DNA of 64,000 nt from Cognataquiflexum aquatile. GTDB lineage: Bacteria > Bacteroidota > Bacteroidia > Cytophagales > Cyclobacteriaceae. Location of the stretch: the NCBI RefSeq assembly GCF_003316845.1, contig NZ_QMIK01000004.1:62001-126000 (forward strand), given 5' to 3'. Position 1 is the first letter of the stretch; each line of letters opens with the position of its first letter. Under the pieces are notes generated by a model. That model was given only the letters and a program-made list of their open reading frames with translations, did no database searches and was not told the DNA's origin. A program made the position numbers and the translations under genes. Below are positions 17,180 to 27,181 of this stretch, in pieces.

Positions 17180-18697
17180 ATGAAAAAATCCTTTCCCTTA
17201 TTCGTTCTTCTTTTGACCTTACCGACAATCCTTTTGGCACAGGGAAAGAAAGCTATCGATCTCGATGCTGTCACTGAAAAACATTTTCTGTCAGGTATCG
17301 GCATTCTCAATGACCTGGTTTCCATCCCCAACAACTCCAATAACAAGGAAGAACTGGTTCCCAATATAGAGTGGTGCGAGGAAAATTTTGAGAAAAGAGG
17401 TTGGAAGATAGAACGGCTGGAGACGAAAGGTTTTCCTATGCTTTTGGCCGAAAAAACATTCCCAAAAGCCCAAAAGACAGTTTTGTTTTACTTCCATGTG
17501 GATGGTCAGCCTGTAGAAAAGAAGCGTTGGGATCAGGAAGATCCCTTCAAACCGGTGTTGAAGAAAATGGAAAACGGCAAGTGGGAAACTATCCCAATGG
17601 AAACATTGGACTCCTCCTATGATGCTGAATGGAGAATTTTTGCAAGATCTTCCTCTGATGACAAAGGTCCTTTGGCGATGTTTTTGACAGCATGGGATGC
17701 CTTAACCCAAGAAGGAAAATCCCCCAATTACAACATCAAAGTCATTCTCGATTTCGAAGAAGAAATAGGTTCACCGAATCTGCCGGCTGCCGTCCTCATA
17801 CACAAAGAAAAGTTGGCCGCTGACATGATGCTGATCATGGACGGGCCGAGACACCTGAGCAATGAACCGACTTTGAGTTTTGGGGCAAGGGGAATTTCTG
17901 AAATTACCTTGACGGTCTTTGGTCCAAGAGCCGCCCAACACAGCGGTCACTATGGCAATTATGCCCCAAATCCGGCTTTTAGGTTGTCCCAATTGTTGGC
18001 TTCGATGAAAGATGATGAAGGGCGGGTGACCATCCCGGGATTTTATGACGGGATCACCTTGACCGAAACGGAAAGAGCCATTCTGACAAAGGTTCCTGAC
18101 AATGAAGAGGCGATTAAGAAAAAACTTGGAATTGGTTCCACAGATAAAGTGGCCGGTACCTATCAGGAATCATTGCAGTACCCCTCGCTCAACATCCGTG
18201 GATTGGCGGCAGGAGGTGTAAGGGAAATGGCCACGACCATCGTGCCTGCCGAAGCCATCGCAGAGATTGATATCCGATTGGTACCCGAAAGTGACCCTGA
18301 GCGTCTTTTTGCCTTGGTCAGGAAACATATCGAAGGCCAAGGTTATCACATTCTGGACCATACTCCCACTGATGAGGAGAGGTTGAAATATCCAAAATTG
18401 GTCAGGTGGGAAGGAACCATTTCCTACAAAGCATTCCGAACACCTTTTGATTCCGAACCTGGTATTTTTCTGAACAAAGCCATGGTGAGGGCTTTTGGCA
18501 AAGATCCTATCAAAATCCGCATCAGCGGCGGTTCACTTCCGATTGCACCATTTGTCGATGCGTTGCAGATCCCTGCTGTGACCGTGGTGACAGTCAACTC
18601 CGACAACAACCAACATGGCCCCAATGAGAACATCCGTTTGGGGAATTACAAAGAAGGTATCAAGACGGCGTTGGCGATTTTTACGCAAGAACTTTGA
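17180..18697 (+). CDS. secreted M20-family metallopeptidase
   Basis: A 505-residue protein with a Sec leader (MKKSFPLFVLLLTLPTILLAQ). It has the M20 core: YFHVDGQPV with the first zinc histidine near residue 111, RSSSDDKGPLAMF with the bridging aspartate, LDFEEEIGSPN with the catalytic glutamate pair, a dimerisation insert containing HSGHYGNYAPNPA, and the distal NNQHGPNENIRLG with the last zinc histidine. It probably works as a periplasmic dipeptidase or carboxypeptidase. ATG at 17180 is chosen over the upstream TTG because the leader starts there. Confidence 0.92.
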   Translation: MKKSFPLFVLLLTLPTILLAQGKKAIDLDAVTEKHFLSGIGILNDLVSIPNNSNNKEELVPNIEWCEENFEKRGWKIERLETKGFPMLLAEKTFPKAQKTVLFYFHVDGQPVEKKRWDQEDPFKPVLKKMENGKWETIPMETLDSSYDAEWRIFARSSSDDKGPLAMFLTAWDALTQEGKSPNYNIKVILDFEEEIGSPNLPAAVLIHKEKLAADMMLIMDGPRHLSNEPTLSFGARGISEITLTVFGPRAAQHSGHYGNYAPNPAFRLSQLLASMKDDEGRVTIPGFYDGITLTETERAILTKVPDNEEAIKKKLGIGSTDKVAGTYQESLQYPSLNIRGLAAGGVREMATTIVPAEAIAEIDIRLVPESDPERLFALVRKHIEGQGYHILDHTPTDEERLKYPKLVRWEGTISYKAFRTPFDSEPGIFLNKAMVRAFGKDPIKIRISGGSLPIAPFVDALQIPAVTVVTVNSDNNQHGPNENIRLGNYKEGIKTALAIFTQEL

Positions 18698-19223
18698 TAA
18701 GAGTAGGCAGTCTCAGTAGGCAGTTTTCAGTTGGTTAGTGAGAAAGTAGGTGAGAAGTAAAAGGTTAAAGGTGAGAGGTGCCGTAAGATTGGGAACCAAG
18801 TATGATGTACTAAGTACCTTAGTAGGCTGTAGCAGTTGGCATTTTTCAGTTAGTTAGTGAAAAAGTAGGGGTGAGAGGTAAAAGAAAATAGGTGAGACGT
18901 ACGGTTAGATTGGGACCAAGTATTATGTATAAAGTACCATGATTCCGAATGTGATAAACAGACAGCGCGAAGCAGACAACAATTACAGCAACTGCAACAA
19001 CTACAACCAATTAGACTGAGACCCTTCGTATCTTAGGGTGACGGATTCGAGAACCGTGAAACCTGATAACATGACTACACGAAGCAGACAACTTGACAAC
19101 TCGACAACGCGAAGCAAACAACAATTACAACCACTACAACAATTACAACCAACCCTAAGGCAGATTCTTCGCTTCACTCAGAATGACATGAGAGACCCTT
19201 CGTTCCTCAGGGTGACGGACAGG
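18698..19223. repeat. long spacer built of repeat families
   Basis: Two imperfect direct copies of a block with CAGTTGGTTAGTGAGAAAGT and GGGA(A)CCAAGTAT (about 18715-18815 and 18826-18945) are followed by three GCGAAGCAGACAAC-type units (near 18965, 19080 and 19106). Then come AATTACAACC runs, ATTCTTCGCTTCACTCAGAATGAC (about 19162-19185) and AGACCCTTCGTTCCTCAGGG (from 19194). ORFs seen here are by-products of the repeats. Confidence 0.7.
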
Positions 19224-19994
19224 TTAAATATACCCCACCACCCAATACACCGTAATCCCAATCCATTCTTTGAAAAGTCTGTGCCACATGAAAATGGAAT
19301 AGGGTTCGGGTTGGAGTAATTGTGGGATGCTGAAGCGGATATCTTCAGAATAGTAATCCACGGGGAAAGTATCTGTCTGCAATCCTACCTTGTCAAAGCA
19401 GCCTTTGGAACGGTACATGTGAAAAGCAGAGGTGATCAATAAAAATCTTTGGTCAAGGTTGAATCCGTTTTGAGTAAGAATATCTTTGGAAAAGGCTGCG
19501 TTTTCTCTTGTATTTTTTGCTTTGTTTTCTACTAAAATATCCTCATTTGGAACACCGGTCATGACCATAAAATCCCGTAACAATTCCGCTTCAGTATTGG
19601 AATTGGAGGGGTCGAGGCCCTGTCCGCCGGTGATGAGGATTTTTTTGATCTTCCCCAATTTATAGAGTTGCACCGTATGGGTGGCACGGTCAGCGCCCTT
19701 ATTGAAAAAAGTACGGTCGGAGGCTGTTTTGTTCAGATTGGTCACGCCGGTCAGGACAATACCGACTTCATACTCGGGGAGTGAATCGAAGGCTTTGAAA
19801 TCCGGTTCCCAAGTTTGCATGGCGAGGTTTGCCAAAAACTGATTGGAAAAAAAGAGGATCAGAATGATTCCACCTAACATCAATTTCTTGCCGTACTTCT
19901 TTTTGCGGAGCCAAAAACCTGCTATCAACAAAATCAGGATGATCGTCAGCGGCATGGCCAAAAAACTCAGGAACTGGGAAAGGTAGAAGAACAT
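19224..19994 (-). CDS. YdcF/SanA-like (DUF218) membrane protein
   Basis: A 256-residue protein with two N-terminal transmembrane helices (about residues 7-25 and 37-58) and a periplasmic DUF218 domain: GIVLTGVTN, ILITGGQG, TEAELLRDFMVMTGVP, ENKAKNTRENAAFSKDIL and LLITSAFHMYRSKGCF. This matches ElyC/SanA/YdcF proteins, which are linked to envelope integrity and lipid-linked sugar metabolism in enterobacteria. Its role here is inferred only from that. ATG at 19994 puts the first helix at the N terminus; a further start at 20036 adds a non-conserved tail. Confidence 0.85.
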   Translation of the reverse strand: MFFYLSQFLSFLAMPLTIILILLIAGFWLRKKKYGKKLMLGGIILILFFSNQFLANLAMQTWEPDFKAFDSLPEYEVGIVLTGVTNLNKTASDRTFFNKGADRATHTVQLYKLGKIKKILITGGQGLDPSNSNTEAELLRDFMVMTGVPNEDILVENKAKNTRENAAFSKDILTQNGFNLDQRFLLITSAFHMYRSKGCFDKVGLQTDTFPVDYYSEDIRFSIPQLLQPEPYSIFMWHRLFKEWIGITVYWVVGYI

Positions 19995-20378
19995 GCGGAT
20001 GGGTTTTTGGGAATAGAAATTTTGCTTATTGAGCAAACCTAGTATGGATTTTCGAATTTATTAAAATGATTCTAAAGGCTATGGCAAAAATAATTGTACT
20101 TTTTAATGCTACTTTTTTTCTTGACAAAAAAAGTAGCCAAAAAAGTCAAGACGGCGGAATCCTATCCACGCACAAGGCTGGAGCCGGCCCGGTCCGCCGT
20201 CGTCCTGCCCGCCTCAAAAATTCAAGATTCAGTATTAAGAAAAATTTATTGAATTGGTACGATTGCCTACAGAATTATGCAGAACAGTTAACCAAATAAC
20301 CATTACCCAAATAACCCATTAACCATTAACCAAATAACCCTTTAACCAATAACCCAATAACCATTAACCTCTAACCAC
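19995..20378. repeat. structured spacer: two hairpins and an AATAACCC run
   Basis: GCTACTTTTTTT ... AAAAAAAGTAGC at 20108-20137 and GACGGCGGA ... TCCGCCGTC at 20150-20201 (perfect 9-bp arms, GC-rich loop) form a compact structured block. From about 20283 to 20375 the sequence is a degenerate AACCAATAACCC tandem run. No coding potential was seen. Confidence 0.6.
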
Positions 20379-20900
20379 TCACCACCCATTATCCAGATTA
20401 TTATAGTACTTGATTTTTTCATTGAGGAGTTTGTATTCCAATTTTCCTTTCACATCCTTCAGGTGTTCGATGATGGCAAGCGACTTATTGAGCCGGGAAT
20501 TGGTGTTTTTGACTTTGGTTACGATGTATATCAGGCCCCGCTGCTTTCCTTTGGTCAGGGAATAGAAATACCTGCTTCCTACCTCATCCTGATCAAGGAG
20601 TACCTGCATTTCCTCCGGCATATCATGACCATATTCGGAGTTGTCCTTTTCCAAGGTCATGGTGATTTTGTCCCCCTCGGCGATTTTGAGCTTTTCCCTG
20701 TTGGGCTTATTGAGCAGGATAAACCAATATTCTTTCGTCTTCATCAGGGCAGCAGGGAAGACAGGGATTCCTCCCAGGTGAACCCTGACCCGCCTGTTGT
20801 CTCCGTTGATAAACTGCGCCGCAATATCCTCCGGCACGGGCAGGTGAAACTTCCAAAGATTGGTATGGAAATCTTCCAAAGTGGATAAAAATGAGATCAT
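20379..20900 (-). CDS. YdeI/OmpD-associated, DUF1905-containing protein
   Basis: A 173-residue soluble protein. The N-terminal half is a DUF1905 beta barrel (NLWKFHLPVPEDIA, RRVRVHLGGIPVFPAALM, GDKITMTLEKD). The C-terminal part matches the YdeI/OmpD-associated helical domain, with QRGLIYIVTKVKNTNSRLNKSLAIIEHL. Some homologues are annotated as bacteriocin-protection proteins, but the mechanism is unknown. The first 21 codons and about 10 bp upstream are duplicated at 27448-27520. Confidence 0.8.
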   Translation of the reverse strand: MISFLSTLEDFHTNLWKFHLPVPEDIAAQFINGDNRRVRVHLGGIPVFPAALMKTKEYWFILLNKPNREKLKIAEGDKITMTLEKDNSEYGHDMPEEMQVLLDQDEVGSRYFYSLTKGKQRGLIYIVTKVKNTNSRLNKSLAIIEHLKDVKGKLEYKLLNEKIKYYNNLDNGW

Positions 20901-20910
20901 TTGAGGGAAT
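20838..20910. repeat. 73-bp direct repeat, left copy (5' end of the DUF1905 gene)
   Basis: This segment covers the start of the DUF1905 gene and recurs at 27448-27520 in the same orientation with two base differences. The two copies bracket the 5.9-kb CotH gene. Confidence 0.9.
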
Positions 20911-21241
20911 TAATTTCTCCAAAAGCCGAGATGGCTGCCGAGCGATAGACGCTATGAATCTTGCCGTTGCCAATGATAAATATGAATAAAAAATTACTGA
21001 TTCACAATTCAGTTAGGGTCTTTAATAATGTAAGGATTCAAATTATGCTTTACTCCAAAACCCCGGTTCAGTTGTGAAAGAATGCATTGAAGTAGTCAGA
21101 TTGAAACCCCCAACAATATCTTTAATCAAAACAGCATCTAAATTCAAACCTATAAAAACAAAATAGCATCGGGTTTAAACCCGATGCTATTTAATTTGAA
21201 ACCTTAAAAACACTAAGCTCTATGGAGAACCAGGCAAAGTC
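20901..21241. other. spacer between the DUF1905 gene and the CotH gene
   Basis: Apart from the end of the 73-bp repeat and the terminator at 21161-21192, no gene, strong ORF or repeat is seen in this AT-rich stretch. It should hold the promoter of the DUF1905 gene. Confidence 0.5.
21161..21192 (-). terminator. perfect palindromic terminator after the CotH gene
   Basis: AAATAGCATCGGGTTT and AAACCCGATGCTATTT are perfect complements with no loop base between them (a 16-bp inverted repeat). It lies about 50 bp after the stop of the minus-strand CotH gene and can work in both directions. Confidence 0.85.
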
Positions 21242-24200
21242 CTATCTTGATTTTTTAAGAAACTTAATTTTCCTAATTAACCCCTGACCCTGATCAATTA
21301 TTAACAAATAGGTTCCGGGAGCCATTTTGAGTCCTGTTAGGTCGAGTTCTATTTCACCATTTTCGGTGTTTTCCATTCTGGAAATATAAATTCTTCCCAT
21401 CATGTCGTACACCGCAAGGGAAATCCTAACATCTTCCTTACTGTTCATCTGAATGTACATCCTGTCTTCAACAGGGTTAGGGAAGATTTTAAATCCAAAC
21501 ATGGATTCCATTCCATCTTCAGGCACGGACATACCTGGTGTCAAATCTTTCTCCATCATAGAAGGATTTTCTTGGGAGTCAGAAGAATTCCCTTTTTCTG
21601 TCGGGTTTTCGGAAATCCTTAACGCTCCGCTAGTGATGGAAAAATTAATAGTTTTGACTGTTCCAGCTGTTCCGCCCCTGTTTGCTGCCGAATATGCTGT
21701 AGCTGTCAGGGTATAATTCCCGACGAGCAAAGTTCGGCCACTATAATTGCCATTGCTATCCCCGAACAGGGCGTAAGGTGCTCCGTTTTCAGTTTTTGTT
21801 GCATTGACAGGACCGGAAAGGGTAATGTAAACACTTCCTACTACAGATGGCAGCGTATTCGCTCTTATATTCAGACTTAAACCTTGGACCTGAGCTTGAC
21901 TGATCTGGAGGCCGTTTGTCAAGGTTAAGATATCCAAATCAGTACCTGAATTGATCAAGGTAAAACTTGAAATGGTAAGTGGCGGAGGACTTTGGGTTAC
22001 AGTAACCTGAGTGTTGGCTGAAAAATTCCCATCCTGCGTCGTGGCGGTAATCGTAGTCTCACCGGGACTCATGGCCATTACCAAACCACTGCTACTTACC
22101 GTTGCCACAGCTTGGTTAGTGGTTGACCAAATCACGTTCTTGTTGGTAGCGTTTGTCGGCAAAACCGTTGCCACCACCTGTACAGTGTTACCGACGATGA
22201 GGGAGGATGAGGAAGGATTGGTAGTTATACTAGTTACCGGAACAGGAGCTGCTACTATTGAGAACTGTATGGAAGAGAGTGTACCGGTTGTTCCGCCCCT
22301 GTTTGCTGCCGAATATGCTGTAGCAGTCAGGGTATAATTCCCGACGAGCAAAGTTCGGCCACTATAATTGCCATTGCTATCCCCGAACAGGGCGTAAGGT
22401 GCTCCATTTTCAGTTTTTGTTGCATTGACAGGACCGGAAAGGGTAATGTAAACACTTCCTACTACAGATGGCAGCGTATTCGCTCTTATATTCAGACTTA
22501 AACCTTGGACCTGAGCTTGACTGATCTGGAGGCCGTTTGTCAAGGTTAAGATATCCAAATCAGTACCTGAATTGATCAAGGTAAAACTTGAAATGGTAAG
22601 TGGCGGAGGACTTTGGGTTACAGTAACCTGAGTGTTGGCTGAAAAATTCCCATCCTGCGTCGTGGCGGTAATCGTAGTCTCACCGGGACTCATGGCCATT
22701 ACCAAACCACTGCTACTTACCGTTGCCACAGCTTGGTTAGTGGTTGACCAAATCACGTTCTTGTTGGTAGCGTTTGTCGGCAAAACCGTTGCCACCACCT
22801 GTACAGTGTTACCGACGATGAGGGAGGATGAGGAAGGATTGGTAGTTATACTAGTTACCGGAACAGGAGCTGCTACTATTGAGAACTGTATGGAAGAGAG
22901 TGTACCGGTTGTTCCGCCCCTGTTTGCTGCCGAATATGCTGTAGCAGTCAGGGTATAATTCCCGACGAGCAAAGTTCGGCCACTATAATTGCCATTGCTA
23001 TCCCCGAACAGGGCGTAAGGTGCTCCATTTTCAGTTTTTGTTGCATTGACAGGACCGGAAAGGGTAATGTAAACACTTCCTACTACAGATGGCAGCGTAT
23101 TCGCTCTTATATTCAAACTTAAGCCTTGTACCTGAGCTTGACTGATCTGGAGGCCGTTTGTCAAGGTTAAGATATCCAAATCAGTACCTGAATTAATCAA
23201 GGTAAAACTTTCAATGCTCAGTGGCGGAAGACTTGGGGTGACAGTAATCGACGTTGTAGCGGTAAAGTTCCCATCCTGTGTTTTTGCTGAAATGGAAACA
23301 TTCCCGGTAGCCAATCCTGTCACCAGACCACTTTGGTTTACCGAGGCGATATCCGGATTGGAAGAAGACCAAATCACTGATTGGTTGGTGGCATTGGAAG
23401 GTGTAATGGTGGCATTGATTTGGAGCGTATTTCCCAAAGTGATTGAGGAATTCGTAGGAATAACAGAAATACCTGACACGTTTATATGACTATTGCTTAG
23501 CCCGGGAGTAGGTTGATTAAAACTGTTTATTGTAGCTCCTCCGTCAGGTGTTCTGCCTTGGGAAATATTGGTTAATTGTGCACCAAATGACAAAGAGTCA
23601 ATATAGGTTATAGTATTGTTGTTGACCTGGATAATTCCCAATTGCTCCCCGCTTGCACTGAGTTTGATATTGACATGGCGCACTCCCTGAAAAGTTTGCT
23701 CATCCGCCCAAAGTTGAATGAAACCACCGGCAGGAATAGTGGTCATACTTGGGTTAGAAGTAGGTATTTGCCATTTTGTAGGGTTGGCCAAGTTATCGGT
23801 AACAAATAGACCCCCAATATCAACAGGCATGGTATTGGCATTGTATATTTCAAACCAATCATCGTAACTACCAAACTCATCAATCTGTCCACCGGTGTTA
23901 TTACTTGCTACCCATTCATTGATGAAAAGATTTTGAATTTGCGGGAGCGTATTTGGTTCTCCCGGTGAAGGCAGACTGAAGGCAACAAAATTCACACTTC
24001 CATCCGGATAACGTCCTGTAGAAATATTGGTAACCTGATTGAAATATTGCGTGGAATCTATGAAGTTAGTATCAGTTCCTATACGTTCTATTAAACCGAT
24101 TTCCCCATTGATTTCATTCAATACAAAACCCAGATGCAAGGGACCTTGTGCCTGTTGGTTATCGGCCCAAAGTTTTAGAAAACCTTTAGCAGGAATACTT

Positions 24201-27181
24201 GTGATTAGGGGTTGACCGGATGGGATTTGCCATAAAGTTGGGTTATCCAGGTTATTGGTAAGGTATTTTCCTCCCAGATCTACTGTTTCTGTGTTGCTGT
24301 TATATATTTCGATCCAATCATTTGCTTCTCCAAACTCATCTATTATACCTGCGTTATTTTCTGCCAGAAATTCATTGATGTATAGCCCTGAAATGAATGG
24401 TATCAAATTGGGCTGTCCAGGAGTAGGGATATTGAAGAATCGCTGAACGGCATTCCCATCAGGATCGCGCCCCTGTGAAATATCATCTGTCTGGACTCCG
24501 AAAGTGAAGGAGTCTATGAATTGTTGATCAGTTCCCAGCACTTGGGTGAGGCCTATTTGTTCACCACTTTTGCCAAGCTTTGGCATGATGTGCAAGGGGC
24601 CTTCAGTCAGTTCGGCATCCGCCCATAATATAACAAAACCCTTGGCTGGAATAGTGGTGGCCGCTGGATTATTGGTTGGGATTTGGAATAATAAAGGATT
24701 GGCTAAATTGTCCGTGATATACATTCCTCCTATATCGACAGGCAAACTATTGCTGTTATAAATTTCTATCCAATCCTCATGGTCGCCGGCTTCGTCAACC
24801 AAGCCATTCACATTGCTGGCAAGAAACTCATTTATATACAATCCTGTAGCAAAACCCAGCTTATTGGATTGACCGGGAGTCGGATTAGTGAAAGTTCTAA
24901 TGTTTGCAATACCATCAAGATAGCGTCCGGTGGATACATCGTCCGATTGTGCTCCGAAAGTGAGTGAGTCAATCACCACAGTACTTCCTCCTTCTATCAT
25001 GGACAGGCCAATTTGCTCACCACCCTTGGACAATTTTAGATTCAAATGCCTGACACCTTGTGCAGGTTCATTGTCTGCCCAGAGCAACAGGAATCCATTC
25101 GCAGGAATGGTGCTTTGAGCAGGGTTAGTAGTCGGGATCTGCCATAAAGTACGGTTGGTGAGATTGTCCGTTAAGTACATTCCTCCAATATCTACAGGTA
25201 CGGGACCTCCGTTATATATCTCAATCCAGTCTTCATGAACCCCCAGCTCATCTACGATACCGTTTACATTGCTTGCAAGGAATTCATTGATTTTCAGATT
25301 AAGAAGTGAATAAGTTGCTTCATGCAAGGCGCTCCAAATGCTTCCATCTTTTACCCTCGCCTTAACAGTCAAATCCCCTGTCAATAAAATTGAACTATTA
25401 TAAATGGAGGCACTACTTGAGACTGTACCGTCAGGGTTTTTGGGGTCAGAACCATCCGTTGTGTAATACAGGGTTCCTGATCCATTTGGATTGGACATGG
25501 TCAAATTGAAACCTGATACTATGACGCCTGTTTCTTTGTTAAAGGCAGGAGGATTGATGGAAGGGTAATATCCTTGGGCTATCAAGGCGTTGATAAATCT
25601 GTTCACGTTCCCGTTCATTAGACTATCCACCCTGGTCACCTCAGGTTGCCAATGCGTATTTTTGGTTCTTGTAACGCCATCATTCAAGGCATCTCCCCAC
25701 CTGGCTGACTCGCCGATGACTGCCGAAGAGATGAAATTATTCAATAGCATCCATCGCGCCCTTTCGTTTTCATCGGTCATAGCGCCATTATTGAAACAAT
25801 GCTTGTATACCCTGTCTGCAAATAATTGCATGAATTCCGGGCTTTTTCTAGCCGAATGCCAAATATTCGCTATAGGCGATCCGCCGGTCGAGTTTGTACG
25901 GAATTTTGGGTGTACCCAAGCTCCTTCATTCGATCCGTTGGTGACATCCCAAGACCATTCAGCATCCCATGCTAAGTATCTGAATAAGCCGGGAGGGTTA
26001 TTTCGATTGATGCCATAATAGTTGTTATCCGGCCAATCTGTCATTCCTATCATCCATGTTACGATGAGGTATTCAATGTATTTCTCAACATCCAAATACT
26101 GCTTGAGCTCTTGATAATTTGCCGAAACTGACATATCCTTTGGAACCAGTGTATTTAAAATATATTGATAGCGACTGTCATCCCCACTTCTTACACCATC
26201 GTGATTGAGAGCCATCCAATCTTCAACATTCCCTCCAAAATAAGCAGGAGCAAATCCCTCATCCGGCCGTTCGATTGGATTGAAAAGGCCCCAATATAAT
26301 CCATTGACATAGAGGTGCATAAAAGTTCCCCGAGAGCCTTCACCGCTCATGGCAATTTGAGAGTCGCGGTACCATTGGTCTCGGGTAAAAGCGGTTCTGT
26401 CAGGATTCCAGTTTCTTGACCAAGCACGGTTATTTCCGGCGCGTAAAACAATAGCTGTTTTATAAAATGTCTCTACTGCAGATTGGTTATTCAGGGGTGC
26501 GTATTTAAAAATTTTCGAGGTGACGGGGTTAGGAAATTTGAGTTTTAAAGATCGTTTAAGCCGAAGGTGGCTATGCGATTCAATCTCGCACTCGAACTGC
26601 TCATTTCGCCCGGGAGTAGCGGGATATATTATTTCCACAGAGGTGGGTTTGTCAATATCTTCCCCATCATAGGCAGCCCAGAAATCATTTTTATCCATGA
26701 CAATAGACATTGTGGGGATAGACTTCATTGCTGCATCTAGTTGGGCACTATATTCCGGATTGTTTACCACATCAGGATCCATTTCATAATCGTGCTGAGC
26801 TGTGGCTGTGCCTGAACCCAAACTATAGGTGTTATTTGGCCATCCTGATATGTTTGCCGGCTGCTGAATGATGTCATTTATGAACAGATATGTCTGTGTA
26901 ATAACCGGTGATACTGTCCCACCATTGTAAGCTATGGCTCTGATCACAGAGGTTGTATTGATGGGTATGGAACCCGAATAGATTGTTCCCGAACTAGGGG
27001 TAGGTGCAGTACCGTTTGTTGTATATCGAATAGCACCTTCACCAATCGAAGTAGTCAATGTTAGTTGAAAGGGAGTGTCATAAAACCCTCTTTCAGTTGA
27101 AAAAATAACAGTTTGACCATATGTGTTTATTGAAAATGTACATATCAGGAAAAGTATGTACCCGCGTAGCAAAGTTTTCAT
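21242..27181 (-). CDS. giant secreted CotH-kinase/lamin-tail/Big2 protein with T9SS sorting domain
   Basis: A 1979-residue surface or secreted protein. Order: Sec leader (1-23); chitobiase C-terminal-like beta domain (25-100); CotH domain (about 120-540) with RYLAWDAEWSWD as the likely metal-binding acidic motif; a second chitobiase-like domain (545-625); four lamin-tail domains starting near 628, 779, 932 and 1084 (each INEFLAS/INEWVAS ... DWIEIYN); a Big2 domain near 1234; then alternating FTLINSGTDLDILTL-type beta domains (from about 1322, 1529, 1736) and Big2 domains; and a C-terminal type IX sorting domain (from about 1888, FKIFPNPVEDRMYIQM). CotH proteins are atypical kinases in spore-formers; here a role in surface adhesion or matrix building is inferred. 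Within 21670-23210 the DNA repeats with a 621-bp period. Confidence 0.9.
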   Translation of the reverse strand: MKTLLRGYILFLICTFSINTYGQTVIFSTERGFYDTPFQLTLTTSIGEGAIRYTTNGTAPTPSSGTIYSGSIPINTTSVIRAIAYNGGTVSPVITQTYLFINDIIQQPANISGWPNNTYSLGSGTATAQHDYEMDPDVVNNPEYSAQLDAAMKSIPTMSIVMDKNDFWAAYDGEDIDKPTSVEIIYPATPGRNEQFECEIESHSHLRLKRSLKLKFPNPVTSKIFKYAPLNNQSAVETFYKTAIVLRAGNNRAWSRNWNPDRTAFTRDQWYRDSQIAMSGEGSRGTFMHLYVNGLYWGLFNPIERPDEGFAPAYFGGNVEDWMALNHDGVRSGDDSRYQYILNTLVPKDMSVSANYQELKQYLDVEKYIEYLIVTWMIGMTDWPDNNYYGINRNNPPGLFRYLAWDAEWSWDVTNGSNEGAWVHPKFRTNSTGGSPIANIWHSARKSPEFMQLFADRVYKHCFNNGAMTDENERARWMLLNNFISSAVIGESARWGDALNDGVTRTKNTHWQPEVTRVDSLMNGNVNRFINALIAQGYYPSINPPAFNKETGVIVSGFNLTMSNPNGSGTLYYTTDGSDPKNPDGTVSSSASIYNSSILLTGDLTVKARVKDGSIWSALHEATYSLLNLKINEFLASNVNGIVDELGVHEDWIEIYNGGPVPVDIGGMYLTDNLTNRTLWQIPTTNPAQSTIPANGFLLLWADNEPAQGVRHLNLKLSKGGEQIGLSMIEGGSTVVIDSLTFGAQSDDVSTGRYLDGIANIRTFTNPTPGQSNKLGFATGLYINEFLASNVNGLVDEAGDHEDWIEIYNSNSLPVDIGGMYITDNLANPLLFQIPTNNPAATTIPAKGFVILWADAELTEGPLHIMPKLGKSGEQIGLTQVLGTDQQFIDSFTFGVQTDDISQGRDPDGNAVQRFFNIPTPGQPNLIPFISGLYINEFLAENNAGIIDEFGEANDWIEIYNSNTETVDLGGKYLTNNLDNPTLWQIPSGQPLITSIPAKGFLKLWADNQQAQGPLHLGFVLNEINGEIGLIERIGTDTNFIDSTQYFNQVTNISTGRYPDGSVNFVAFSLPSPGEPNTLPQIQNLFINEWVASNNTGGQIDEFGSYDDWFEIYNANTMPVDIGGLFVTDNLANPTKWQIPTSNPSMTTIPAGGFIQLWADEQTFQGVRHVNIKLSASGEQLGIIQVNNNTITYIDSLSFGAQLTNISQGRTPDGGATINSFNQPTPGLSNSHINVSGISVIPTNSSITLGNTLQINATITPSNATNQSVIWSSSNPDIASVNQSGLVTGLATGNVSISAKTQDGNFTATTSITVTPSLPPLSIESFTLINSGTDLDILTLTNGLQISQAQVQGLSLNIRANTLPSVVGSVYITLSGPVNATKTENGAPYALFGDSNGNYSGRTLLVGNYTLTATAYSAANRGGTTGTLSSIQFSIVAAPVPVTSITTNPSSSSLIVGNTVQVVATVLPTNATNKNVIWSTTNQAVATVSSSGLVMAMSPGETTITATTQDGNFSANTQVTVTQSPPPLTISSFTLINSGTDLDILTLTNGLQISQAQVQGLSLNIRANTLPSVVGSVYITLSGPVNATKTENGAPYALFGDSNGNYSGRTLLVGNYTLTATAYSAANRGGTTGTLSSIQFSIVAAPVPVTSITTNPSSSSLIVGNTVQVVATVLPTNATNKNVIWSTTNQAVATVSSSGLVMAMSPGETTITATTQDGNFSANTQVTVTQSPPPLTISSFTLINSGTDLDILTLTNGLQISQAQVQGLSLNIRANTLPSVVGSVYITLSGPVNATKTENGAPYALFGDSNGNYSGRTLLVGNYTLTATAYSAANRGGTAGTVKTINFSITSGALRISENPTEKGNSSDSQENPSMMEKDLTPGMSVPEDGMESMFGFKIFPNPVEDRMYIQMNSKEDVRISLAVYDMMGRIYISRMENTENGEIELDLTGLKMAPGTYLLIIDQGQGLIRKIKFLKKSR
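21670..23210. repeat. 621-bp tandem repeat inside the CotH gene
   Basis: About two and a half near-identical copies with a period of 621 bp (207 codons): CCGCCCCTGTTTGCTGCCGA recurs at about 21673, 22294 and 22915. Each full unit encodes one FTLINSGTDLDILTL domain plus one Big2 domain. Differences between copies are very few even at silent sites, so the duplication is recent or the copies are kept alike by conversion. Confidence 0.95.

Noticed and set aside
19038..19319. 93-codon ORF in the spacer before the YdcF-like gene
   Set aside because: It consists of translated dispersed repeats and overlaps the 3' end of the YdcF-like gene on the other strand.
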